This document shows positions 1 to 8,579 of a stretch of 64,000 nt of DNA, piece after piece (position 1 is the first letter of the stretch; each line of letters begins with the position of its first letter). A program made the position numbers and the translations under genes. The DNA lies in NCBI GenBank assembly GCA_946407745.1, contig CAMJPQ010000005.1:1-64000 (forward strand). Reading direction: 5' to 3'. The notes beneath the pieces were generated by a model. It was not told where the DNA came from and searched no databases. It worked only from the letters and a program-made list of their open reading frames with translations. This stretch comes from an uncultured Clostridia bacterium. Lineage in GTDB: Bacteria; Bacillota; Clostridia; Christensenellales; Aristaeellaceae.

Positions 1-1
1 A

Positions 2-52
2 CTTGTTGACTCCGTAACAATCGAAGAAGCCATAGATATAATGAGCAAATAA
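2..52 (+). CDS. C-terminal end of an unidentified gene (partial)
   Basis: An open frame enters from the left edge and ends with TAA at position 52. It reads LVDSVTIEEAIDIMSK, an amphipathic helix-like tail. Too little is present to name a family. It is the only frame that fits an upstream plus-strand gene running into the NUDIX gene region, and no terminator separates them. Confidence 0.4.
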   Translation, partial: LVDSVTIEEAIDIMSK

Positions 53-122
53 TGCCCCGGAAAAACGGAATATATATTTTGATTTTCCGGCGATTGAATA
101 CGATGGTTCAAAGGAGAGACAC

Positions 123-548
123 ATGAACTGGGAGTATTCCTGTGGAGCGGTCGTTTTCACCAGGGAAAACGGGCACATCCTTTTTGCCGTTGTGCAAGAG
201 CAGTCCGGAGCTTACAGTTTTCCGAAAGGGCATATGGAAAGCAACGAAACAGAAATGGAAACTGCACGCCGGGAGATATTGGAAGAAACAGGTTTGAATC
301 CTGATTTTCTGCCTGGTTTCAAGGCTGAGGATGAATACGATCTCGCAGAAAAGCCTGGTACACGAAAACGGGTTACTTATTTTCTCGCAGAATATAAAAA
401 TCAACCATTCGTCCCCCGGCAGGGAGAAATCCGGAGAATTCAGCTTCTTCCCTACGATGAGGCCCTCTCTTGTTTTGAACACGAAGGAACAAAAGCTGCT
501 CTTACCAAGGCACAGACGTTCCTGACAAAGCAATCAGAAAATGGCTGA
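123..548 (+). CDS. NUDIX hydrolase
   Basis: A 141-residue protein, normal for a single-domain NUDIX pyrophosphohydrolase. The Nudix box is complete at about residues 38-60: GHMESNETEMETARREILEE followed by TG, matching GX5EX7REUXEEXGU, so the metal-binding glutamates are present. The N-terminal SCGAVVFTRENG and FPKGHMES resemble bacterial diadenosine tetraphosphate hydrolase-like members, which cleave nucleoside diphosphate linkages in the cytoplasm; the substrate is not provable here. The start ATG has a GGAGAG ribosome binding site just upstream. A hairpin terminator follows at 600-630, so the gene is probably transcribed alone or with the partial gene to its left. Confidence 0.88.
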   Translation: MNWEYSCGAVVFTRENGHILFAVVQEQSGAYSFPKGHMESNETEMETARREILEETGLNPDFLPGFKAEDEYDLAEKPGTRKRVTYFLAEYKNQPFVPRQGEIRRIQLLPYDEALSCFEHEGTKAALTKAQTFLTKQSENG

Positions 549-599
549 TGGTAAGGAATTTCGGAAGATAATCGTACAAACACCAATCTACCATTAACT

Positions 600-630
600 G
601 CCATGCACAAAGAAAGCGCATGGCTTTTTT
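600..630 (+). terminator. Rho-independent terminator after NUDIX gene
   Basis: Stem GCCATGC/GCATGGC with an 11-nt loop, followed directly by six T. It lies 52 bp after the NUDIX stop. The rest of 549-833 holds no gene that I can support. Confidence 0.8.
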
Positions 631-833
631 GATGCCACCTCATTGCTATACACGATTTCCGGCCCTTAAGCCACACCGATTTCTATGACCTGACCGCCTG
701 CGCTGCAGCGCCGGTTTTTCACAATGCCGCCGCGGCGATGGACATTCACCGCCGTATGTGATAGAATGCGGGGCGGAGACCTTGCGCGCGGGAAGCGGGG
801 CCAGGGAAGCAAACATCGGGGGAGGACGCACTG

Positions 834-1925
834 TTGAATCATTCGAGGAGAAACGGCGAGATCGATTTGTGCAGGCTTGGCTTTTCGGTCATGATCGCGA
901 TGCATCATATACAGCTGGATTTTCCCCAGGGCGTTAACGCACAGGGGTGGATCGGCGTCGATTTTTTCTTCATCCTCTCGGGTTTCCTGATGGCGAGGCA
1001 TATGTACAGCCATCCCCTCACCGGGGCGGCCGACGGCGCGGCTATTGCCACAGAGACCTGGCGCTTCATCCTCGCCAAGATCAAAAGCTTTTACAAATAT
1101 CTGCTCATGGGGGCGTTTGTGCAGCTGATTGTGCGCTTCATCCTCATCAAGCACATAGCAGCGCCAAAAATCCTGCGCCAGTTCCTGACCTCCCTGCCCA
1201 ACTTCTCCCTGATCTTCATGGGGCTGGTGGGCAACAGCAGCGTGGGGCACTATGTCGGAAACACCTGGTATCTCTCCTCGATGATCATCGCAATGTTCAT
1301 CCTCTATCCTATGCTGCTGAAGGGGAAATCCTTCTCGACCAGGATCCTTTTCCCCCTCCTCTCAGTCTTTGGGCTGGCGCTGATCTACAATAATATTTCC
1401 TTCTCCGCGTGGAAGGAGTGGCAGGGCTGGACGTACTGGGGGAACATCCGCTCCGTTGCGGAGCTCGCGCTGGGCGCCTCCCTGTATGAGCTGACGGACT
1501 GGCTGCACCGGAGGGACGCGCAGACACAGCGAAGCAAATGGATGAAGCTGCTCTGCACAGCCGTCAAGTATGCTTCTCTGCTGGTGATCGTGGCCTTTGG
1601 GGCCGGGATTATCAGCAAATCCGACGCGGTTCACGTTGTCCTGTACTGCGCGCTGTTTATTCTGCTCTCTTTCTCCGGGCTCAGCTACACCATACCGGGA
1701 AACCGTTTCACCAGTTATTGCGGAAAAATCTCCCTGCCCATCTTCATCTTCCATGGAATCATCCGGCACTCCTTCAACGAGGCCATTCCCAACCATGAGA
1801 TCGGTCTGCCGGGCTTCTTTGCGCTGGTAGGACTGGCTGTCGTCCTGTCCGTTGCCCTGATGTACCTGACTGACGCCGTTGCCGCGCTGCTGAAAAAGAG
1901 AAGGCGCACGGGGGAAGCGAACTGA
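834..1925 (+). CDS. Membrane acyltransferase (acyltransferase 3 family-like)
   Basis: A 363-residue polytopic membrane protein. The N-terminus has the acyltransferase-3/OafA hallmarks: an early MHHIQ-type histidine segment at about residues 22-25 and GVDFFFILSGFLMARHM at about 41-57. Around nine or ten hydrophobic helices follow, and the protein ends in a basic tail. Such enzymes transfer acyl groups across the membrane to cell-surface sugars or other envelope acceptors; the substrate is unknown. The start is TTG at 834, chosen because a GGGGGAGGA ribosome binding site ends 7 nt upstream. No polysaccharide genes are adjacent. Confidence 0.82.
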   Translation: MNHSRRNGEIDLCRLGFSVMIAMHHIQLDFPQGVNAQGWIGVDFFFILSGFLMARHMYSHPLTGAADGAAIATETWRFILAKIKSFYKYLLMGAFVQLIVRFILIKHIAAPKILRQFLTSLPNFSLIFMGLVGNSSVGHYVGNTWYLSSMIIAMFILYPMLLKGKSFSTRILFPLLSVFGLALIYNNISFSAWKEWQGWTYWGNIRSVAELALGASLYELTDWLHRRDAQTQRSKWMKLLCTAVKYASLLVIVAFGAGIISKSDAVHVVLYCALFILLSFSGLSYTIPGNRFTSYCGKISLPIFIFHGIIRHSFNEAIPNHEIGLPGFFALVGLAVVLSVALMYLTDAVAALLKKRRRTGEAN

Positions 1926-2001
1926 TTCATCAGCCATTCTGCGGGCGACCCAGTCGATCAGATTGCAGTCAGGGGGCAGCACAAAATGAACAATTCACGC
2001 A

Positions 2002-2030
2002 TTGACAAACACCGGCCTATATTGTATACA
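2002..2030 (+). promoter_or_regulatory. Sigma-A promoter for the alpha-oxoamine synthase gene
   Basis: TTGACA (2002-2007), 17-bp spacer, TATACA (2025-2030). The promoter overlaps the left arm of the inverted repeat at 2007-2046, so it may also be an operator. Confidence 0.7.
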
Positions 2031-2049
2031 AAAAGAGCCGGTGTTTTTT
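2007..2049 (+). terminator. Inverted repeat with T-tract, terminator or leader hairpin
   Basis: AAACACCGGC (2007-2016) pairs perfectly with GCCGGTGTTT (2037-2046), and T residues run on to 2049. It can end transcription of the acyltransferase gene. It also spans the next gene's promoter, which is unusual. See findings. Confidence 0.6.
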
Positions 2050-2103
2050 CTGTTTATTCGTTTTTATTATTTGCCGGCAGACACTGAACAGGGAGGAATC
2101 TGA

Positions 2104-3366
2104 ATGGACGAACAGGTGACCCCGATCACGCGGTTTGAAGACACTCCTGAATTCCACGCCTATCAGGAGCGCTATGCCACGCTGATTGGCGACCACAATC
2201 CCTACTTCATCATTCACGACAGCCCGCTGACGGATAAGAGCTATATGGACGGCCAGTGGGTGCTGAACTTCGGCAGCTATAACTATGCCGGCATGTCCGG
2301 CAGGAAAGAGGTGCAGGAGGCCGCAATCGAGGCCATCCGCAAGTATGGCACCTCCGCCTCCGGCAGCCGCCTGCTGGCCGGGGAAAAGACGCTGACGCAG
2401 ACCCTGGAGCGCGAGCTGGCGGCGTGGAAGCACACGGAGGACGCCCTGGTGCTGGTCGGTGGCCACTCCACCAACGTCACGTTTGTCGGCAACTTTGTCG
2501 GCCCGGGCGACCTGATTCTCTACGACAGCTACATCCACAACTCGGTGGTGGAGGGCTGCAGGCTGAGCCATGCCACGGCGCGTCCCTTCCCGCACAATGA
2601 CCCGGAGGCGCTGGACCGCATCCTCTCCACGCGCCGCGGCAAGTTCGCCAAGGTGCTCATCTGCATTGAGGGCGTCTACTCCATGGACGGCGACATTGCC
2701 CCCGTGCCGGACTTTATCCGCGTGAAGGAGAAGTACGGCTGCTTCCTGATGGTGGACGAGGCACACTCCACCTGTGTCATCGGGCAGACCGGCGGCGGCG
2801 TGGATGAGTACTTTGGACTGAAGGGCGACGAAATCGATATCAAAATGGGTACCCTGTCCAAGGGACTGGGCGCCTGCGGCGGCTACCTGTGCGGTTCAAG
2901 GAATCTGATAGAGTACCAGAGGTACCTGCTGCCGGGCTTTGTCTTCTCTGTGGGCATTGCGCCGCCCTTGGCAGCCGCGGCGCTGGAGAGCCTGCGGCTC
3001 ATCCAGCGGGATCCCTCCATCATGGCGAACATGCGCAGGAACATCGCCTGCTTCATGGAAGAAGCGGGAAAGCACCGCTTCAACACCTGCCTGGCGGGTA
3101 AAACCGCCATATTGCCCATCCTGGTGGGCGGCGACAACGAGGCGGGCGACCTGTCCATTGCCATGAGGAAGAAGGGTGTGTTCGTGCCGCCGGCAGTGTA
3201 TCCCGCCGTGCCGCGCGGGCAGGCCAGGCTGCGCTTCTGCGTCACCGCGGCGCACCAGCCGGAGCAGATTGCGCATGCGCTGAACCTGCTGGACGAATGC
3301 GCGAGGGAGCTGGGCATTCAGCTGCCGGAGCCGGCATCACTCCCGGCTGCCGACAAGCAGCAGTGA
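2104..3366 (+). CDS. Pyridoxal-phosphate alpha-oxoamine synthase family enzyme
   Basis: A 420-residue fold-type I aminotransferase-like enzyme of the family of 8-amino-7-oxononanoate synthase, 2-amino-3-ketobutyrate CoA ligase and serine palmitoyltransferase. These join an amino acid to an acyl thioester with loss of CO2. Family marks are FGSYNYAGMSG near residue 60, YGTSASGSRLLAGE near 81, DEAHSTCVIGQTGGG at about 218-232 and the PLP-lysine segment GTLSKGLGACGGY near 250. No biotin genes are nearby, so BioF is not supported; a lipid or secondary-metabolite role is possible. GGGAGGA precedes the ATG. The last 30 bp overlap the convergent gene's 3' end. Confidence 0.88.
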   Translation: MDEQVTPITRFEDTPEFHAYQERYATLIGDHNPYFIIHDSPLTDKSYMDGQWVLNFGSYNYAGMSGRKEVQEAAIEAIRKYGTSASGSRLLAGEKTLTQTLERELAAWKHTEDALVLVGGHSTNVTFVGNFVGPGDLILYDSYIHNSVVEGCRLSHATARPFPHNDPEALDRILSTRRGKFAKVLICIEGVYSMDGDIAPVPDFIRVKEKYGCFLMVDEAHSTCVIGQTGGGVDEYFGLKGDEIDIKMGTLSKGLGACGGYLCGSRNLIEYQRYLLPGFVFSVGIAPPLAAAALESLRLIQRDPSIMANMRRNIACFMEEAGKHRFNTCLAGKTAILPILVGGDNEAGDLSIAMRKKGVFVPPAVYPAVPRGQARLRFCVTAAHQPEQIAHALNLLDECARELGIQLPEPASLPAADKQQ

Positions 3367-4503
3367 GAGCAGCCAGCTCTCCCCGCCGCGCTGAAACACA
3401 AGACCTTCATAGATTGTCTTGCCCTGTGCGGTCCTTGTCAGGCCAATGATGGGCGAGGTATCTTCTCCCTCCGAATCATAGGCTGAAAAATACTTTTCCA
3501 TTATTTCCTGTCTGGCGTTGCGCTCACTGCGGGTCTGTGACGCCAGGCGTTTTTCAATGATGGAAACCGCGGCAGTGCTGCTTTCAGTCAGCAGGGTGTC
3601 CTCCACTGCCTCCGGGCAGAGAAGCGCCAGCACGGCGGTCAGCTGCTCGCCCGGTGTCAGCGAGGCCAGGGCAGCCAGCTCCTCTTCTGTCAGCAGCTGG
3701 TCCAGCCGTGTCCATGAAAAAGCTTCCTCTGCGAGCGCCAGACTCAGCTGCTCTGCTGCCTGCGCGGCAGTCATGCCGGGGGCGAGCTGGTGAAAGGTTT
3801 CCCCAGCCGCCAGCGGCGTGTAAACGATCACGGTTTCTTTGCCCTTGTTCCCGGCGGAGGCGGACGCCCTTTTGCTTCCGCCTCCGCCGCTGGTTTTTTT
3901 ACTCTTTTTTCCGGCAGAGGAAGCGGTAGCTTCGGTTTCTTCAGAAGAAAAAGTGGAAGAACTACCTTCCGCTGATGCGGAATCATCAATAGAAGTGGTA
4001 GTGACTTCATGAATATCGGTTGAAGATACTGATGCAGTGGCAACAGGGCTGGATTCGCCTGCGGACGAAGGCGCAGGGGAAGGGACGGGGGAAAGCTCCG
4101 CGGGCTCCTCGGCCGTGGCGGTTTCCTCATCCGGGGCCGGCAGGTGCAGCACCGAGCTGCGCGCCAGCAGCATGCTCCGCGGCACAGAATAGATAAGCAG
4201 CACATAGTCTCCCGGCACACAGAGCGGCAGGACGGCCTCCACCACACCGCTTGCTGCAAGCTCGGTTTCATATACGGGCGGCGTCTCCTTGAGCATGCAG
4301 GCCGGATACCAGGCAAGGCGAACGAGCACAGGTGCATCGGCCTCAAGCGTCACCGCCAGTAAACCGTCCTCATTGATCCGGCTTGAGAGGATGGAGAGCG
4401 CGGGGGCGGACGGCAGGTCGGACGGGGTGGCCTCCTCGGCACAGGCGGCGGCGGTCAGCAGCGTGAGCAGCAGCGCCAGCAGGCACGCAAGGCTTCGTTT
4501 CAT
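3337..4503 (-). CDS. Secreted Ser/Thr-rich protein of unknown function
   Basis: A 388-residue protein starting MKRSLACLLALLLTLLTAAACAEE, a clear signal sequence; the TAAACAEE end could be a lipobox-like or signal peptidase I site. The start was set at 4503 because GGGAGGT lies 8 nt upstream. Residues ~30-110 look like a small beta domain. A Ser/Thr/Ala/Pro-rich linker (~115-200) leads to a Gly/Lys-rich patch (KKTSGGGGSKR). The C-terminal part (~225-388) is helical and then beta-like. No family is recognised. It is divergent from mtnN and converges with the oxoamine synthase gene. Probably a cell-surface protein. Confidence 0.7.
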   Translation of the reverse strand: MKRSLACLLALLLTLLTAAACAEEATPSDLPSAPALSILSSRINEDGLLAVTLEADAPVLVRLAWYPACMLKETPPVYETELAASGVVEAVLPLCVPGDYVLLIYSVPRSMLLARSSVLHLPAPDEETATAEEPAELSPVPSPAPSSAGESSPVATASVSSTDIHEVTTTSIDDSASAEGSSSTFSSEETEATASSAGKKSKKTSGGGGSKRASASAGNKGKETVIVYTPLAAGETFHQLAPGMTAAQAAEQLSLALAEEAFSWTRLDQLLTEEELAALASLTPGEQLTAVLALLCPEAVEDTLLTESSTAAVSIIEKRLASQTRSERNARQEIMEKYFSAYDSEGEDTSPIIGLTRTAQGKTIYEGLVFQRGGESWLLSLLLVGSRE

Positions 4504-4607
4504 CGTGAAAACCTCCCTTTGGGTACAGGCATATGCTACCTCGCCCAGGTGAACAACGCCTGAACACCATCTGAAGCCTGCGGGGCGGCTCACAAAAATA
4601 CCCGGCA

Positions 4608-4636
4608 TTGACGCAGCTGCCGCCCTCCATTATAAT
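4608..4636 (+). promoter_or_regulatory. Sigma-A promoter for mtnN
   Basis: TTGACG (4608-4613), 17-bp spacer, perfect TATAAT (4631-4636). It lies 28 bp before the mtnN start. Confidence 0.8.
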
Positions 4637-4663
4637 AGGGCCGAGGACAGAGGAGGTGTACGG

Positions 4664-5362
4664 ATGATTGGTTTGATTGGCGCCATGTCTCTGGAGGTGG
4701 AGGGCCTGATTGCCCGCATGGAAAACGTGCGGTGTGAAACACTGGCCGGGATGCGCTTTACCTGCGGACAGCTGTTTGGCCATGAAGCGGTGCTGGCGGT
4801 CTGCGGCCCGGGCAAGGTGAACGCGGCCCTGTGCGCGCAGGCGCTGATACTCCGCTGGCAACCGGAGTGGCTGCTGAATGTGGGCGTCGCCGGCTCGGGC
4901 AGAGAGGGTATCGGCATCGGCGATCTGGTGATTGCCACCTCTGCCGTGCAGCACGACATGGACACTACGCCCCTTGGCGATCCGCCCGGGTTTGTCAGCG
5001 GCGTGAATCTGGTGGACTTCCCCTGTGACGGGCGCCTCAGGGAAGCATTAAAAAAAGCCGCGGCCACCGTGAAGGGGCTGCGCGTGCATGAGGGCCGCAT
5101 TGCCACGGGAGATCAGTTCATCAACGGCTCGGAGCAGCGCGGCCGTATCCGCCGCCTTTTTGACGCGGCGGCGGTGGAAATGGAGGGCGCGGCGGTTGCC
5201 CATGCCTGCTATGCCCACGGGGTGCGCTGCGGTATCCTGCGGTCCATCTCCGACGAGGCGGATGGCAGGTCGGACGTGGACTATCCCACCTTCTCGCGCG
5301 CGGCAGCCGCACATACGCAGGCGGTTGTGGAGGCGCTGCTGAGAGAGGGGGCGGCTGTATGA
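4664..5362 (+). CDS. mtnN: 5'-methylthioadenosine/S-adenosylhomocysteine nucleosidase
   Basis: A 232-residue enzyme, the usual length of MTA/SAH nucleosidase. It hydrolyses the N-glycosidic bond of MTA and SAH to adenine plus methylthioribose or S-ribosylhomocysteine, clearing inhibitors of SAM-dependent reactions. Seen: MIGLIGAMSLEVEGL at the N-terminus with the catalytic-type Glu, the LLNVGVAGSG motif near residues 69-78, and VEMEGAAVAH at about 170-179, the ribose-binding Met-Glu pair. RSISDEAD near 193 carries the purine-contacting Asp. AGGAGGTG precedes the ATG. The next gene starts within the stop codon (ATGA), so they form an operon. Confidence 0.93.
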   Translation: MIGLIGAMSLEVEGLIARMENVRCETLAGMRFTCGQLFGHEAVLAVCGPGKVNAALCAQALILRWQPEWLLNVGVAGSGREGIGIGDLVIATSAVQHDMDTTPLGDPPGFVSGVNLVDFPCDGRLREALKKAAATVKGLRVHEGRIATGDQFINGSEQRGRIRRLFDAAAVEMEGAAVAHACYAHGVRCGILRSISDEADGRSDVDYPTFSRAAAAHTQAVVEALLREGAAV

Positions 5363-6171
5363 TCGTCTGGCTGACGGGCGGCTCCAGCGGGCTGGGGCTG
5401 CATACCGCCAGGGCGCTGCAGGCGGCGGGGCACACAGTGATTGCGGGCGCCCGTTCCTTCCATGAGGGAGAGGAGGACGGCATCCATCACCTGCTGCTGG
5501 ATGTGACAAAGCCGCAGAGCATTTCTGCCTTCTGCGAGCGCGCGCTGACCATCGCCCCCAGGGTGGACGCGCTGGTGCAGTGCGCGGGCATACTGATCCT
5601 CGGCCCGTGCGAGGAGACCTCACCCGAGGAATACCAGCGGGTGATGGACACCGATTTTCTGGGCATGGTGAGGATGAATCAGGCAGCGCTGCCGCTGATG
5701 CGCGCACAGAGGCAGGGGCGCATCGTGATGTTCTCCTCTATCAATGGCCTGCTGGGCATTCCCTTCCAGAGCGCCTACACCGCGGCCAAGCACGCCGTGG
5801 AGGGCTACGCGGAGTGCCTGCAGATGGAGGCGCATCGCTACGGCATACAGGTTTGCCTGGTGGAGCCGGGGGACCATCGCAGCGGCAGTGACGCGTACCG
5901 CATGCACGCCGCAGCGCACAGTCCCCTGTCCCCCTACGCGGAGGATTTCCGGCGCGGCACCGGCGTCATCCATCACGACGAGCAGCACGGCTCCGACCCG
6001 GACGCGCTGGGACGGGAAATCGCGCGGCTGCTGAAGAGAAGAAGCATGCCTCTGCGCAAGCGCGTGGCCAGCCCTGACCAGCGCCTGGCCGTGTGGCTGC
6101 ACGACCTGCTGCCGGGGAGGGTCAACAGCCTCATTCTGCGGCGCTATTATCTGCGCCGGCCAAAGAAGTGA
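5359..6171 (+). CDS. Short-chain dehydrogenase/reductase (SDR)
   Basis: A 270-residue NAD(P)-dependent oxidoreductase. The Rossmann glycine motif TGGSSGLGLHTA is at residues 6-17. Asp in LDVTKPQS marks the cofactor loop. The active-site serine lies in FSSINGLLG (~131-139), and YTAAKHAVEG supplies the YxxxK pair at about 143-147. The substrate is unknown; the C-terminal basic stretch (KRRSMPLRKR) and long tail resemble the classical steroid/retinol-type SDRs. It overlaps mtnN by 4 nt, implying translational coupling. Its 3' end overlaps the convergent shikimate kinase gene by 41 bp. Confidence 0.88.
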   Translation: MIVWLTGGSSGLGLHTARALQAAGHTVIAGARSFHEGEEDGIHHLLLDVTKPQSISAFCERALTIAPRVDALVQCAGILILGPCEETSPEEYQRVMDTDFLGMVRMNQAALPLMRAQRQGRIVMFSSINGLLGIPFQSAYTAAKHAVEGYAECLQMEAHRYGIQVCLVEPGDHRSGSDAYRMHAAAHSPLSPYAEDFRRGTGVIHHDEQHGSDPDALGREIARLLKRRSMPLRKRVASPDQRLAVWLHDLLPGRVNSLILRRYYLRRPKK

Positions 6172-6673
6172 TCGCATCCTGCAGCCGGCGGACGCCTTCG
6201 TAAAAGGAAGCGTCATTTGTGACGCACAGATCGCACACGGAACGGTAGATATCAATCCGCTCACCGTAGAGCCGCTTCACTTCCTCCAACCCCTTTTTCG
6301 CCAGCAGTGGCCTGCGGTCCAGCCGTATATCGGAAAGAATCTGCTCCAGCGGGCGGTCAATGAGCACGATCACGCCCTGATTCCGCATCAGCGAGCGGTT
6401 CTCCGGTGAAAGCACCGCGCCGCCGCCGGTGGAGACGACCGATGGCTCGCGCGAGGCCAGTGAAATCAGCGTGTTTGTTTCTGCGTTGCGGAAGGCCTGC
6501 TCCCCGTGCGTGGCAAAAATATCGGGGATGCTCAGCCCCACCGCCTCTTCAATGAGGGCATCCATATCCACAAAGGGCAGCTGCAGGTTGGCGGCTGCCT
6601 TTTTGCCGAGACTGCTCTTTCCGCTGCCCGGCATGCCGATCAGGAAAACGTGCTCCTCAAGCATGGCGCTCAC
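6131..6673 (-). CDS. aroK: Shikimate kinase
   Basis: A 180-residue P-loop kinase that phosphorylates shikimate at O3 in chorismate synthesis. Walker A is GMPGSGKSSLG at about residues 13-23. DMDALIEE supplies the metal and shikimate-binding Asp, ETNTL/STGGGAV gives the shikimate-binding GGG motif near 82, and DRRPLL gives the lid arginine near 118. The start is GTG at 6673, preceded by GGAGAG; an internal ATG three codons later is an alternative. It overlaps the upstream chorismate mutase gene by 17 nt, so both aromatic genes are co-transcribed with the histidine kinase. Confidence 0.93.
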   Translation of the reverse strand: MSAMLEEHVFLIGMPGSGKSSLGKKAAANLQLPFVDMDALIEEAVGLSIPDIFATHGEQAFRNAETNTLISLASREPSVVSTGGGAVLSPENRSLMRNQGVIVLIDRPLEQILSDIRLDRRPLLAKKGLEEVKRLYGERIDIYRSVCDLCVTNDASFYEGVRRLQDAITSLAGADNSAAE

Positions 6674-6947
6674 CGGCTCTCTCCATCACCGTTGCCTGCC
6701 GCTGGCGGCTCAGGCGCATCAGCAGGGTAAAAAGCTGCTTCAGCTCTTCCTCCTCCACTGGGTTGCCGCCGAGCGCGGCACGGCTGCGCAGCACCTCTGC
6801 CTCCCGCGCCGCGTCCAGTATGGGCAGGCTGTGCGCCTGCTTATAGGCGGCAACCTCCTCCGCCACCGCCATGCGGCGCAGCGCCAGCGAGGCCAGCTCG
6901 CGGTCAAGCTGGTCCAGTTCCCTGCGCAGCTGTGTCAAATCACGCAT
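6657..6947 (-). CDS. Chorismate mutase, AroQ type
   Basis: A 96-residue all-helical AroQ-fold monofunctional chorismate mutase, which rearranges chorismate to prephenate for Phe/Tyr synthesis. LTQLRRELDQLDRELASLALRR carries the helix-1 Arg and the segment leading to the RMAVAEEVAAYK catalytic Arg and Lys. DAAREAEVL is the usual helix-2 start. Length fits the free-standing class. It sits between a histidine kinase (8-bp overlap) and aroK (17-bp overlap), a tightly packed operon. Confidence 0.9.
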   Translation of the reverse strand: MRDLTQLRRELDQLDRELASLALRRMAVAEEVAAYKQAHSLPILDAAREAEVLRSRAALGGNPVEEEELKQLFTLLMRLSRQRQATVMERAGERHA

Positions 6948-8415
6948 TTTCTGCCTCCTGCGCCGCCGCTTTGCGGACCGGCTTCTTTCCTTTTTTCAGT
7001 GTGAATTCAAAGGCGGCGCCCTCCTCAGTGTCCTTCAGGCGGATGGCCTGCCCGTGCATTTCCAGTATCCGCTGGCAGATGCTCAGGCCAAGACCGGTGC
7101 CCTTGCCGGAGGTGTGAGCCCGGTCTGCCGTGAAGAAGCGCTCAAACACGTGCGGCCTGTCCTCCGGCAGTATGCCGGTGCCATTGTCCGCCACGGTGAT
7201 GAAGCAACGGTCACCCTCCTCGCGCGTGGAGAGGGTCAGCTTGCCGCCCTGCGGCGTGAACTTGATGGCGTTGTCCATCAGGTTCACTACCACCTCCTCC
7301 AGCCGGTCGGCGTCCGCCTCCACATAGCAGGGGTCAGCGGCAAAGTCGCAGTCCACCGTCAGCTCCTTTTCCTCCAGGTCGCTCATGCGGCGGATGATGG
7401 CGCGGCGCAGCATCTCGCAGATGTCAAAGTCCGTCAGCTGCAGCTGGGCGTCCTCCCGCTCCAGGCGGGAGAGGGACAGCAGGTCGCCGATCAGCTTGGA
7501 CAGGCGGCGGGTTTCCTGCCCCACCACGGTGAGGTATTTGCCCTGATCTTCCGGGGGTATGGTGCCGTCCTCCATGCCCTGCACCAGCCCGGAAATGGCG
7601 GTGATGGGGCTTTTCAGCTCGTGGGATACGTTGGCCACAAACTCGCGGCGGTTGCGCTCTGTGTCCGCCAGCTTTTCCGCCATATTGTTGAAGGCGGAAG
7701 CGACCTCCGAGATCTCGCGCGGCGCGTTTTCAGCGTCCACACGGGCGGTAAAATCCCCGTCAGACATGGCGTGGGCAACGCCGGCGACCTGGCGCAGGGG
7801 CTTGAGCACCTGGCGGGTGAGCAGCAGCACCGCCGCGCCGGAAAGCAGCAGGGCCACTGCGGCCACCAGCAGCACCCGGGGCAGGTAGGTCTTTTCACCG
7901 CCCTCAATGGTCTGGGTGGGGGTCTGTATCAGCACAGCGCCGAGCACCTGCTCACCCTGCACAAAGGGCACGCCGACGGTAAACAGCGGCCCGGAAGAGG
8001 ACTGGGTTCGCAGGCTGATTTCCTCACCGGAGAGGATGTCGCTGAGAATCTGCCCCAAAGAGGCGGTGGTCAGCGTGGCGGCGAAATCCGGGTTTGCGGA
8101 AAGGGTCACCGAAAAGTTATCCATCATGCGCCCGCGGCGGTCCACCACGCAGATATAGGCGCCGTACTGCTCGTAGACCTGGTTGGCCTTCCAGGACAGT
8201 ATTCGCTGCGTGTCATCGTTGAAGCCGAGCATCAGCGCGGTGGTGGAGGCACGGTTGAGCGAAGCCAGCCAGGCGATTTCTCTGCCGGCGGTCTTCAGCT
8301 CTTCCAGGCGCTGCGCAGTCTGCTGGTTGCGCAGCATCACTGCCCCCAGCACCGACAGCACCGAGGTCAGCAGCACCACCACAGCCAGCATCACAGCCAT
8401 GATTCGGGCAAACAT
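6940..8415 (-). CDS. Membrane sensor histidine kinase
   Basis: A 491-residue two-component sensor. TM1 is at ~5-29, an extracytoplasmic sensor at ~30-170, TM2 at ~176-198 and a HAMP domain at ~200-250. The HisKA H-box FVANVSHELKSPITAISG (~265) carries the phospho-accepting His. The catalytic ATPase domain shows VVNLMDNAIKFTP (N-box), VADNGTGI (G1) and GTGLGLSI (G2). It resembles PhoR/WalK-type kinases. No response regulator gene lies beside it; the operon instead continues into chorismate mutase and shikimate kinase. The partner must be elsewhere in the genome. Confidence 0.92.
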   Translation of the reverse strand: MFARIMAVMLAVVVLLTSVLSVLGAVMLRNQQTAQRLEELKTAGREIAWLASLNRASTTALMLGFNDDTQRILSWKANQVYEQYGAYICVVDRRGRMMDNFSVTLSANPDFAATLTTASLGQILSDILSGEEISLRTQSSSGPLFTVGVPFVQGEQVLGAVLIQTPTQTIEGGEKTYLPRVLLVAAVALLLSGAAVLLLTRQVLKPLRQVAGVAHAMSDGDFTARVDAENAPREISEVASAFNNMAEKLADTERNRREFVANVSHELKSPITAISGLVQGMEDGTIPPEDQGKYLTVVGQETRRLSKLIGDLLSLSRLEREDAQLQLTDFDICEMLRRAIIRRMSDLEEKELTVDCDFAADPCYVEADADRLEEVVVNLMDNAIKFTPQGGKLTLSTREEGDRCFITVADNGTGILPEDRPHVFERFFTADRAHTSGKGTGLGLSICQRILEMHGQAIRLKDTEEGAAFEFTLKKGKKPVRKAAAQEAENA

Positions 8416-8544
8416 CGTTCACATTCCTTTGCTTGGACATGGGCGGCAGGCCTGCCGCCTGCGTGCAGTATAGCACACCTGTCCTCCGCGGGCAATACGG
8501 ACTGAAAAGACAGGGGCTGCCAGCTTTTGTCAACAGGAAAAGGC

Positions 8545-8573
8545 TTGACATGAGCGGTTTTGTCGCCTATAAT
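8545..8573 (+). promoter_or_regulatory. Perfect-consensus sigma-A promoter driving a non-coding unit
   Basis: TTGACA (8545-8550), 17-bp spacer, TATAAT (8568-8573). Both hexamers match consensus at all positions, so transcription should be strong and start near 8580. No open frame with a ribosome binding site follows before the terminator at 8832. Confidence 0.85.
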
Positions 8574-8579
8574 ATCTTC

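Noticed and set aside
6871-8505. 544-residue plus-strand frame opposite the histidine kinase
   Set aside because: Shadow frame; the kinase on the other strand has all catalytic motifs.
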